DNA of 5,078 bases from Gammaproteobacteria bacterium (GCA_018609925.1 JAHEOG010000146.1:1-5078), one strand, 5' to 3'; counted from the first letter of the stretch, positions 1 to 5,034 are shown. Notes: generated by a model not told the origin, from the sequence alone. A program made the numbers and translations.

Positions 1-47
1 CCGCTGCCGCCCAGGGTCGGGCGCGGCCTGACTCGGGGCGGCAGCGG
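1..47. repeat. 12-bp inverted repeat at the window edge
   Basis: Positions 1-12 are the exact reverse complement of 36-47, giving a 12-bp GC-rich stem with a 23-nt loop. It ends 26 nt before the cargo gene start. No T-run follows, so it is not a classic intrinsic terminator. It could be the terminator of an unseen upstream gene or a hairpin in the leader of the encapsulin operon. The window begins at the first base of the stem, so it may extend further. No convincing -35/-10 pair is visible in positions 1-63; the operon promoter probably lies within or upstream of this stretch. Confidence 0.45.
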
Positions 48-63
48 CCCGTAAGCACCGCAT

Positions 64-70
64 GGAGGAG
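64..70 (+). promoter_or_regulatory. Shine-Dalgarno site that decides the cargo gene start
   Basis: GGAGGAG lies 5 nt (counted from GGAGG) before the ATG at 74. An earlier in-frame ATG at 62 overlaps this site and has no Shine-Dalgarno sequence of its own. Together with the residue numbering of the protein, this favours initiation at 74. Confidence 0.7.
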
Positions 71-73
71 AGC

Positions 74-475
74 ATGGCCGGAGCAAGCGAGTCGTACCAC
101 GAGTCTCAGGAGGTCCTATCCGAGGAGACCCAGAACCGGCACCGGGCCCTGGTCTCCCTCCAGGAGGAGCTGGAGGCCGTGGACTGGTACCAGCAGCGGG
201 CGGATGCCTGTACCGACGCGGAGCTGTCGGCCATCCTGCTGCACAACATGCGCGAAGAGCTCGAGCACGCCGCCATGGTGCTGGAATGGCTGCGGCGCAC
301 GGACTCGGATGTGGACCAGCACCTTCGCCAGTTCCTGTTCACCGAAGGCCCCTTCGGCGAGAACGGCGAGGGGGCCCATGGCGAGGGGGCCCATGGCGAG
401 GGGGCCGCTGAGGAGGGCCCTCCCGGGGAGACCGATCCCCAACGGACGACTATCGGATCGCTAAAAGGAGAGTAA
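74..475 (+). CDS. encFtn: Encapsulated ferritin-like protein (EncFtn), encapsulin cargo
   Basis: This is the iron-oxidising cargo of an encapsulin nanocompartment. EncFtn proteins form annular decamers from short two-helix subunits, convert Fe(II) to Fe(III), and need the shell to store the mineral. Seen here, numbering from the ATG at 74 (133 aa): the motif EELEAVDWYQQR holds E31, E32, E34, W38 and Y39, and REELEHAAM holds E62 and H65. These coincide number for number with the R. rubrum EncFtn ferroxidase residues (E32, E62, H65) and entry-site residues (E31, E34) as I recall them. Helix 1 spans about residues 13-42 and helix 2 about 48-77, followed by the family motif LFTEGP (88-93). A low-complexity Gly/Glu/Ala/His linker (about 94-120) leads to the targeting peptide TIGSLKGE at the end. 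The start at 74 is chosen for its strong Shine-Dalgarno site; ATG 62 would add four residues. The shell gene follows after 3 nt, so the two are co-transcribed. The GEGAH repeats in the linker are the unusual part. Confidence 0.94.
   Translation: MAGASESYHESQEVLSEETQNRHRALVSLQEELEAVDWYQQRADACTDAELSAILLHNMREELEHAAMVLEWLRRTDSDVDQHLRQFLFTEGPFGENGEGAHGEGAHGEGAAEEGPPGETDPQRTTIGSLKGE
365..406 (+). repeat. 15-nt tandem repeat in the cargo gene linker (2.8 copies)
   Basis: The unit GGCGAGGGGGCCCAT occurs perfectly at 365-379 and 380-394, and its first 12 nt recur at 395-406. It is in frame and encodes GEGAH-GEGAH-GEGA (residues 98-111 of the 133-aa protein). It lies between the ferritin-like core and the targeting peptide. 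The repeated Glu and His could bind metal or only lengthen the flexible tether. Perfect copies imply recent slippage or strong constraint. Confidence 0.9.
449..472 (+). other. Encapsulin cargo-loading peptide TIGSLKGE
   Basis: The last eight codons of the cargo gene encode TIGSLKGE. Family 1 encapsulin targeting peptides usually have the pattern (L/I)-(T/G)-(V/I)-G-S-L-(R/K) at the extreme C terminus; R. rubrum EncFtn carries a similar GSLK-containing sequence. The hydrophobic Ile and Leu should dock in the inner pocket formed by the N-terminal helix and P-domain of the shell protein. A long flexible linker before the peptide is also typical. Confidence 0.88.
466..470 (+). promoter_or_regulatory. 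Shine-Dalgarno site of the encapsulin gene, inside the cargo-loading peptide codons
   Basis: AGGAG lies 8 nt before the encapsulin ATG at 479. The same bases encode the Lys-Gly-Glu end of the cargo targeting peptide. Ribosomes finishing the cargo gene (TAA 473-475) therefore end on the shell gene's initiation site, consistent with translational coupling. Confidence 0.8.
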
Positions 476-478
476 GGC

Positions 479-1306
479 ATGAGCTATCTGAACCGCGACC
501 AGGCGGGGCTGCCCCAAGAGCTCTGGGATCGCATCGACGAGGCGGCCCGCACGGCCGCGCGGGATCAGCTGACCGGCCGACGCTTCCTGGATCTGGAAGG
601 ACCCTACGGGATCGGCCTGACCTCGCTGGAGATCGGGGCGGATGACTATTGCCGCCAGCCGAAGGAAGGAGAGGCCGGGGCCGTTATGAGCCATGCCATA
701 TCCGTTCCCATGCTGCGTAAGGAATGCGAGCTGAGTGTTCGCCGGGTCCAGGCCCACCGGGACATGGGTCTGCCCCTGGATCTGGCGCCCATCGAGGACG
801 CAGGCGAGGCGATAGCCCGCCGCGAGGAGGAGTTCGTCTACTACGGCCAGCCCGATTTCAACTTGTACGGGCTAATGAACACCCCCAAGCGGCACGAGGC
901 CCCCTTAAGCGATTGGGACAAGAGCGAGCACGCACTGGAGGATGTCCTGGCGGGGGTCTCCAAGCTGGAGGAGAGCGGCTTCCACGGCCCCTACGCCCTG
1001 GTGGCCGACCCCGAGCACTACAACAACCTCTTCCGGCGCTACGAGGGCACCGACATGCTCCAGCTCCAGCACCTCAAGAGCCTGTGCGAGCTGGGCGTGT
1101 TCAAGGCCCCCGTGGAGGGAGTGGCCGTGGTGGATCCCCACATGGGTCGGCTGATCCAGGGTCAGGACCTGATGGTGGGGTATACGTCCAACGACGGCAT
1201 CCACTACCACCTGTTCGTCAACGAGAGCATCGTCCTGCACCTGGAGGAGCCCAGCGCCGTCTGCACCCTGAAGGGCTCCGGCTCCAAGGGCTCCGGCGGG
1301 AGCTAA
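479..1306 (+). CDS. enc: Encapsulin shell protein, family 1 (linocin M18-like, HK97 fold)
   Basis: This protein self-assembles into the icosahedral shell of the nanocompartment. At 275 aa it is close to Thermotoga maritima encapsulin (about 265 aa). Family landmarks: an N-terminal amphipathic helix region (LPQELWDRIDEAARTA, 11-26) that forms the cargo-docking face; ARRFLDLEGPYG-like sequence (TGRRFLDLEGPYG, 32-44); an E-loop region (about 48-75); the A-domain (about 130-225), including YALVADPEHYNNLFRRYEGT; and the C-terminal strands with GQDLMVGY (228-235) and FVNESIVLHLEEPSAVCTL (246-264). It has four cysteines (58, 83, 203, 262). After Leu264 the chain continues as KGSGSKGSGGS, a flexible tail beyond the normal family end; the encapsulin C terminus faces outward. 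A T=1, 60-subunit shell is expected from the length and EncFtn cargo, but this is inference. ATG 479 has a good Shine-Dalgarno site and sits 3 nt after the cargo stop codon. Confidence 0.95.
   Translation: MSYLNRDQAGLPQELWDRIDEAARTAARDQLTGRRFLDLEGPYGIGLTSLEIGADDYCRQPKEGEAGAVMSHAISVPMLRKECELSVRRVQAHRDMGLPLDLAPIEDAGEAIARREEEFVYYGQPDFNLYGLMNTPKRHEAPLSDWDKSEHALEDVLAGVSKLEESGFHGPYALVADPEHYNNLFRRYEGTDMLQLQHLKSLCELGVFKAPVEGVAVVDPHMGRLIQGQDLMVGYTSNDGIHYHLFVNESIVLHLEEPSAVCTLKGSGSKGSGGS
1271..1300 (+). repeat. 15-nt duplication encoding the encapsulin Gly/Ser/Lys tail
   Basis: Positions 1271-1285 and 1286-1300 share their first 12 nt exactly (AAGGGCTCCGGC) and then differ. In frame they encode KGSGS and KGSGG, residues 265-274, which extend the shell protein past the usual family C terminus. 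The unit length equals that of the repeat in the cargo linker, but the sequence is unrelated. Confidence 0.85.
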
Positions 1307-1320
1307 CCCCGGATTTGGGG

Positions 1321-1350
1321 CCGCCGCCGGGCCCGCGGTCCCGGCGGCGG
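1321..1350. terminator. Candidate bidirectional terminator between convergent genes
   Basis: Positions 1321-1331 and 1340-1350 are exact reverse complements, forming an 11-bp all-GC stem with an 8-nt loop. It sits 14 nt after the encapsulin stop and 18 nt beyond the end of the convergent barrel gene (1369). Neither strand has a T-run, so it would be an atypical intrinsic terminator or an end-protecting hairpin. The position between two converging genes supports the role. Confidence 0.6.
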
Positions 1351-1368
1351 AGCCCTCCGGGTCCACCC

Positions 1369-2162
1369 CTAGAAGTGGTAGAAGGCCGAGGCCTTCACCC
1401 GGTGTCGAGCTCCTCGTCGTCGGAGACGGGGAAACCCCCGGAGACGCCCAAAGTCAGGTGCTCCGTGGCCCGGTATTTGACTCCGGGACTGAGGTTTACC
1501 ACACGGTCTCGTCCTTTTGCCCGCTGGCGATCGTCTCGCCGTCCACCTCGGCCAGCAGGGCCCAGCGCCGGTTGAGGTGGTAGAGCAGCGAGCCCTGGTA
1601 GGCCAGCTTCAGGTCGGCTTCGTCTTTTTCCTCCGCATCTTGGTTGGTGGGGATCTCGAAGAAGAGGAAGCCCACCACCTCGAACGGGCCCTTCTGGATC
1701 CCCGCGTCCAGGAACGGCGCCACCTCGAGCTCGTTGTTGCTTCCGATGCCCTTGGCATCGTTGCCGGTGGGCAGACCCAGCTCGAGGCCCCCGCCGATTA
1801 CCGTGCCCCGGTCCGCGAAACGGTTGCTGGCGAATTTGGCCGCGACTTCGATGTTGTCCAGGCGATCCACCGTTTCGCCGCCCTGCCGATTCCTGAAGGT
1901 GTACGGGACCTTGGCCTCCAGGCTGAACCGGGGTTCGAGGGCGTACTCCACCACCCCTTCTGGACGGTGGGTTTCTTCGGTGCCCCCCGGGTACATCGAT
2001 GCGCTGGTACTCGTAGTTGCCGCGCAGCTTGGAATCCGGGGTGGGACTTTCGGTAATGATGGGATGGGCGAAGTGCAGGGGGCCGTGGCTTTGCCCGTCG
2101 GCCGGCCATGCCGGGGCCGCCAGCACTGCCATCATCAGCCCCTGGATCAGAATGCGGCGCAT
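1369..2162 (-). pseudogene. Outer-membrane beta-barrel protein (MetA-pathway/transporter-like), three frame disruptions
   Basis: Read in the minus direction, ATG 2162 starts a protein with a signal peptide (MRRILIQGLMMAVLAAPAWPA, cleavage about residue 18-21) behind a strong Shine-Dalgarno site AAGGAGG (2175-2169, 6-nt spacer). The mature part begins with HFAHPIITESPTPDSKLR and continues as alternating amphipathic strands, including GLELGLPTGND, LKLAYQGSLLYHLNRRW and NLSPGVKYRATEHLTLGVSGGFPVSDDEE. It ends in SAFYHF, an aromatic C terminus typical of Omp85-inserted barrels. The pattern fits the 'MetA-pathway of phenol degradation'/putative transporter barrel group. One frame cannot hold all of this. 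The frame changes at the C6 run 1983-1988 (one base too many), near 1499-1506 (one base missing, or GT duplicated), and near 1398-1402 (one base missing). Corrected, the product would be about 263-264 aa. It is either a recently decayed gene or a sequence with indel errors; the neighbouring genes are intact. The substrate is unknown. Confidence 0.75.
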
Positions 2163-2190
2163 GGGCTCCCTCCTTCGACCTGAATGGGCT

Positions 2191-2209
2191 CCGGCCCCTA
2201 GGGGGCCGG
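2191..2209. repeat. 8-bp GC hairpin in the barrel gene leader
   Basis: CCGGCCCC (2191-2198) pairs with GGGGCCGG (2202-2209) around a 3-nt loop; the core CCCCTAGGGG (2195-2204) is itself a perfect palindrome. It lies about 30 nt upstream of the barrel gene ATG, between the 54-bp repeats and the ribosome binding site. It may be a leader hairpin or an operator, or the terminator of the regulator operon. No T-run follows on either strand. Confidence 0.5.
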
Positions 2210-2266
2210 AAACGGGCGTAAGGGTACGGGAGCTGGGCGGGTCCGCCACTTCGATGAGTTGTCGCA

Positions 2267-2413
2267 CCCCGGCTCAGTTTCGCCGATCTAAACGACTACG
2301 GGGCGGCGCGTCAGCGTCGACCCCGGCTCAGTTTCGCCGATCTAAACGACTACGGGGCGGCGCGTCAGCGTCGACCCCGGCTCAGTCGCGTCGATCGAAT
2401 GGGCTGCGGGGCG
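2267..2413. repeat. 54-bp tandem repeat, two perfect copies plus one diverged partial copy
   Basis: Positions 2267-2320 and 2321-2374 are identical over 54 bp. A third copy at 2375-2413 aligns without gaps to the first 39 bp of the unit, with 8 mismatches. Each unit starts CCCCGGCTCAG, contains GTTT-N9-AAAC, and the two full copies end with GCGGC-GCGTC-A-GCGTC. Because whole units are identical there is no repeat/spacer structure, so this is not a CRISPR array. The repeat lies about 105-250 bp upstream of the barrel gene start, a range usual for upstream activator sites, but it could equally be a dispersed intergenic repeat. Confidence 0.9.
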
Positions 2414-2451
2414 TGCCCTGCTCCAGGAAGGTCCGGACCGGCCAACGGGGA

Positions 2452-2467
2452 GCGGCCCCGAAGCCGC
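2452..2467 (-). terminator. Possible weak terminator after the response regulator gene
   Basis: GCGGC (2452-2456) pairs with GCCGC (2463-2467) around 6 nt. On the minus strand it reads GCGGC-TTCGGG-GCCGC, with a UUCG-like loop, 15 nt beyond the regulator stop codon. There is no T-run, and a 5-bp stem is short. It is listed only because of its position. Confidence 0.3.
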
Positions 2468-2481
2468 GGGATCGGGTCGGG

Positions 2482-3006
2482 CTATTTGGGGGGCGGGCGC
2501 TTCTGCAGCTTGCGCTGGAGGGTCCGCCGGTGCATGCCGAGCCGGCGGGCGGCCTCGGAGATGTTGCCTTCGCACTCGGCGAGGACCCGCTGGAGGTGCT
2601 CCCACTCCAGGCGCCGGGTCGACATGGGGCCCTCCTGGGCCGGCTCCGGGGAGCCACCCTCGCCAAGCCCGAAAGCGGCGAGGACCTGGCCTGTGTCGAC
2701 CGGCTTGGCGAGGTACTGGGTGGCTCCCAGCTTGATAGCCTCCACGGCGGTGGGGATGCTGGCGTAGCCCGTGAGGACCACGATACCGATCCCGGATCCG
2801 AGCTCGGCCAGCTCCTGGACCAGGTCCAGGCCCGAGTCATCGGGCAGGCGGAGGTCCACCAAGGCGAAGGCGGGGACCTGTCTCATCGCTTGAGCGTGGC
2901 CCTGGGCCATCGTGTGGGCGCTGCGGACCGGGAATCCGCGGCGCTCCAGTGAGCGCCCCAGGGTTCGGCAGAAGGCCGGATCGTCGTCCACGATCAGGAA
3001 ATCCAA
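2482..3006 (-). CDS. regA: RegA/PrrA/ActR-family redox response regulator
   Basis: This is the DNA-binding partner of the adjacent kinase. The 174-aa protein has a receiver domain (about 1-115) with acidic pocket DDD (7-9), phospho-acceptor D51 in LVDLRLPDDSG, switch T79 in VVLTGYASIPTAVEAIKLGA, and K101 in YLAKP. A short linker leads to a Fis-type helix-turn-helix (about 136-170) with GNISEAARRLGMHRRTLQRKL, nearly identical to the invariant recognition region of RegA/PrrA/ActR. Members of this family control photosynthesis, respiration, carbon and nitrogen fixation and hydrogenase genes by redox state. The gene starts at TTG (3006-3004), the only plausible start; the reading begins DFLIVDDD straight away. 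It overlaps the kinase gene by 13 nt, so translation is probably coupled. A G-rich stretch precedes the start rather than a good Shine-Dalgarno site. Regulator identity is strong; its target genes cannot be read from the window. Confidence 0.92.
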   Translation of the reverse strand: MDFLIVDDDPAFCRTLGRSLERRGFPVRSAHTMAQGHAQAMRQVPAFALVDLRLPDDSGLDLVQELAELGSGIGIVVLTGYASIPTAVEAIKLGATQYLAKPVDTGQVLAAFGLGEGGSPEPAQEGPMSTRRLEWEHLQRVLAECEGNISEAARRLGMHRRTLQRKLQKRPPPK

Positions 3007-4322
3007 GTTTCCCCCCCCTTGCCGCTGCGCTCCTCGGCTTTCCCTGCCTTACCGAGCCGGGGCAATGGGATCCGGACCCGGGCGCAGGCTCCCCCGGTCG
3101 AGCGGTTCTCCAGCTCCAGGGTGCCTCCAAGGCGGCCGATAATGGCGTCGGTCAGGAAAAGCCCGAGTCCCAGCCCCTTGCGGGTCCCGGAAGGATCGGC
3201 CGAATCCCATTGCCCGGTATTCTCTCCGGTCTCGATCCCAGGGCCTCGATCGTAAACCTCCACGATGGCCTCGTCCGCGGAGGCTCGGGCCCGAACGGTG
3301 ACGTCGTCGGGGGAGGCATCCGCGGCGTTGTCCAGGATGTTGGTAAGGGCCTGGGCCAGGGCCCGATCCGCCACGATAACGGGGGCGTTCGCCTCGCCGA
3401 GGAGATTAAGCCGTACCGCTGCCTCCGGACGCCGGTCCCGCCACTGATCGACCACATGGCCGAGGAAAGCGGGCAGCGACCAGGCCCGACCCTCCTCAGC
3501 ACGGAGCTGGCCCGACCGGACCGCCAGGTCGTCCAGGGCCTGGCGACACCGCTCCACCTGGGTACGCATTTCCGTGAGGCGCTGGCGGTCCGTCTCGGCC
3601 CGGTCCGGGTCCTCCTCCAGCTCCTGGATCAGCAGCAGGAGGGTCCCCAGTGGTGTGGCCAGCTCGTGGGCGGTGCCTGCCGCGAGGGTCCCCAGTGCGA
3701 GCACGTGCTCATCCCGCAGGGCCCGCTCCCGCTCCTGGGCCAGGCGCCGATCGTGGGCCCGCAGGGTACTCCCCATCCGCACCAGGAAATAGGCGGCCAG
3801 GCCCGCACCGAGGACGAATCCAAGCCACATGCCCCAGATGTGGGCCCGTATGGCCTCCCCCGGATTGGGGTCCAGACCCGGGAAGGGGCGGTGGAAGAAC
3901 AGCAGGGCCGTGTAGGCGGCTATGGCCGTGCCGGTCAATGCCCAGCTCTGGCGCTCGGGAAGGGCCGTGGCTCCCAGGACCACCGGGAGCAGGAGCAGGA
4001 AGGCGAAGGGATTGGCGGCGCCGCCGGTGAAGTAGAAGACCCCGAACAGGTTGGCCACGTCCAGGGTGAGCTGGCCGAGCAGCTCCGCGCCCGGGATGGC
4101 GCCCGGGGCCCGGGCAAGGCGCCAGGCGGTGGCGGTGTTAACCAGGAAGGAGATCGCCACCAGGACTCCCAGCCCCAAGGAGGAAACCGCTGGGGGACCG
4201 ACCAGGGCCAGCCCGAGCGCGACCAGGAGCTCGCCTCCGTGCAGGAAGAGCCGGAAAACGACGAGCCTGCGCAGGTTGGCCGCGTAGGAGGTCAAGGGGT
4301 GCCGGTCGGGGCTGGACGGCAT
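2994..4322 (-). CDS. regB: RegB/PrrB/ActS-family redox-sensing histidine kinase
   Basis: This is a membrane sensor kinase that phosphorylates the adjacent regulator according to quinone-pool and thiol redox state. The 442-aa protein has about six membrane segments (roughly 20-41, 46-67, 81-99, 104-122, 126-145, 162-182). Between the third and fourth lies G100-G-A-A-N-P-F106, the GGxxNPF quinone-binding motif of RegB. A short coiled region (185-205) leads to the H-box LGTLAAGTAHELATPLGT with H219. C259 (VERCRQAL) lies exactly 40 residues after it, the same spacing as H225 and redox-active C265 in Rhodobacter capsulatus RegB. The ATPase domain has the N-box NILDNAADAS (N328, N332), G1 box DRGPGI (358-363) and G2 box KGLGLGLFL (382-390). 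A Lys/Gly-rich tail follows the domain. ATG 4322 has AGGGAG 6 nt upstream. No senC-like gene lies beside it, unlike the R. capsulatus reg locus. Confidence 0.92.
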   Translation of the reverse strand: MPSSPDRHPLTSYAANLRRLVVFRLFLHGGELLVALGLALVGPPAVSSLGLGVLVAISFLVNTATAWRLARAPGAIPGAELLGQLTLDVANLFGVFYFTGGAANPFAFLLLLPVVLGATALPERQSWALTGTAIAAYTALLFFHRPFPGLDPNPGEAIRAHIWGMWLGFVLGAGLAAYFLVRMGSTLRAHDRRLAQERERALRDEHVLALGTLAAGTAHELATPLGTLLLLIQELEEDPDRAETDRQRLTEMRTQVERCRQALDDLAVRSGQLRAEEGRAWSLPAFLGHVVDQWRDRRPEAAVRLNLLGEANAPVIVADRALAQALTNILDNAADASPDDVTVRARASADEAIVEVYDRGPGIETGENTGQWDSADPSGTRKGLGLGLFLTDAIIGRLGGTLELENRSTGGACARVRIPLPRLGKAGKAEERSGKGGETWIS

Positions 4323-4376
4323 CCCGGGCTCCCTGGTGGGGGGACCGAAGGCGGCCGGCGGGAGCAGCCGTTCCCG

Positions 4377-4949
4377 CTAGAAGGCCTCCGCTGGGGACTC
4401 GATGCGGGCTTCCGGGTTGCCCTCGGCCAGGACGATGGCCACTTCGTGGGTAAATCGCTCCCGAAAAAGCGCGATCTCGGCGATTCGCTGGCCGCGGCGC
4501 CAGCGGTGGGTAACCACCTGGCCACCGTCCTCGAAGGACCCGGGAACGATCTCGGAGGCACGGATCCGGACGGTATCCGGCTCCCCGAATCGCCCCGTCA
4601 GGGTGCTGGCAGCGAAGCGGACCTGGTTTCGGATGAGCGGATCCACGTTGTTGGGAGAGGCCTCTTGGCGGAAACGGAGCTCGACCCGGACCAGATGCTC
4701 CTCCAGGAACTCGGGACGAACCCCAAGCTCGTGCTCGCCCAGGGTGACCTTGTACAAGGGGAAGCCTTCATGGAAGCGCCCCGCGATGCGCTGGAAACGG
4801 GGATCCTCGGCAAGCGTCGCCTTGGCCTGCGCCCGGCTCTGGCCGAGCGAGAGGGAATAGACCCCCTGAATGGCCGGCTCTGCGGTGGCGGACAGCGCCG
4901 TCCCCAGGATCAGCAGGCCTACCGCCCGGATAGCCGCTCTCCTCAACAA
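4377..4949 (-). CDS. Secreted protein of unknown function, first gene of the regulator operon
   Basis: I do not recognise the family. The 190-aa product begins with a clear Sec signal peptide: basic MLRRAAIRAV, hydrophobic GLLILGTALS, then ATA before EP, giving cleavage after about residue 23. The mature part (about 167 aa) is a mixed alpha/beta sequence without cysteine. It has SLSLGQSRAQAKATLAEDPRF near its start, FPLYKVTLGEHELGV (63-77), and RFGEPDTVRI (120-129), the last resembling GxPD turns in small periplasmic domains. No lipobox and no metal or heme motif is visible, so it should be a soluble periplasmic protein. It ends 54 nt before the kinase ATG on the same strand, so co-transcription is likely. 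It might influence sensing by the kinase, but nothing in the sequence proves that. The start is TTG 4949; TTG 4946 is equally possible, and both have a weak ribosome site. It is not SenC/Sco, since no CxxxC is present. Confidence 0.75.
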   Translation of the reverse strand: MLRRAAIRAVGLLILGTALSATAEPAIQGVYSLSLGQSRAQAKATLAEDPRFQRIAGRFHEGFPLYKVTLGEHELGVRPEFLEEHLVRVELRFRQEASPNNVDPLIRNQVRFAASTLTGRFGEPDTVRIRASEIVPGSFEDGGQVVTHRWRRGQRIAEIALFRERFTHEVAIVLAEGNPEARIESPAEAF

Positions 4950-5034
4950 GGCCTGCCCCGAATCCTTTCCAATGCCAATCCTTCGTCGGGTCCCATGGTC
5001 AGAGTTAGGCCCGGGCCAATATGCTCCGAGCTCC

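Larger units (their letters stand above)
2163..2481. other. Gene-poor region between regulator and barrel gene
   Basis: These 319 bases lie downstream of the response regulator gene and upstream of the barrel gene, both on the minus strand, so the barrel promoter should be here. The region holds, in order, the barrel Shine-Dalgarno site (2169-2175), a GC hairpin (2191-2209), a 54-bp tandem repeat (2267-2413), a perfect 10-bp palindrome GGTCCGGACC (2430-2439) and a small hairpin (2452-2467). No clear -35/-10 or sigma-54 promoter and no tRNA-like structure was seen. Frames open across it are extensions of shadow frames. Confidence 0.6.

Noticed and set aside
1..73. Fur or IscR-type iron-responsive operator before the cargo gene
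   Set aside because: No AT-rich Fur-like 19-mer or similar palindrome is present; only a GC-rich inverted repeat is seen and the promoter is probably outside the window.
106..480. Two minus-strand open frames opposite the cargo gene
   Set aside because: They are antisense shadows with repetitive Pro/Ser-rich or Gly/Leu-rich products; the plus frame matches EncFtn residue by residue.
724..1575. Plus-strand open frame overlapping the encapsulin gene
   Set aside because: It is a Pro/Arg/Gly-rich shadow of the encapsulin frame, a usual effect of high GC content.
2163..2267. N-terminal extension of the barrel protein upstream of ATG 2162
   Set aside because: The frame stays open, but the extension lacks a ribosome site and would bury the signal peptide; ATG 2162 has a strong Shine-Dalgarno site directly before a signal sequence.
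2267..2413. CRISPR-like array
   Set aside because: The whole 54-bp units are identical, with no distinct repeat and spacer parts, and no cas genes are nearby.
2017..2952. Long plus-strand open frame across the gene-poor region and antisense to the regulator
   Set aside because: Most of it is antisense to well-supported genes, it has no ribosome site, and its product is low-complexity Arg/Gly/Pro sequence. Only the repeat part is kept, as a separate observation.
4961..4977. Sigma-54-like promoter upstream of the secreted-protein gene (minus strand TGGCATTGGAAAGGATT)
   Set aside because: TGGCA resembles the -24 element, but the GC required at -12 is absent at the right spacing.
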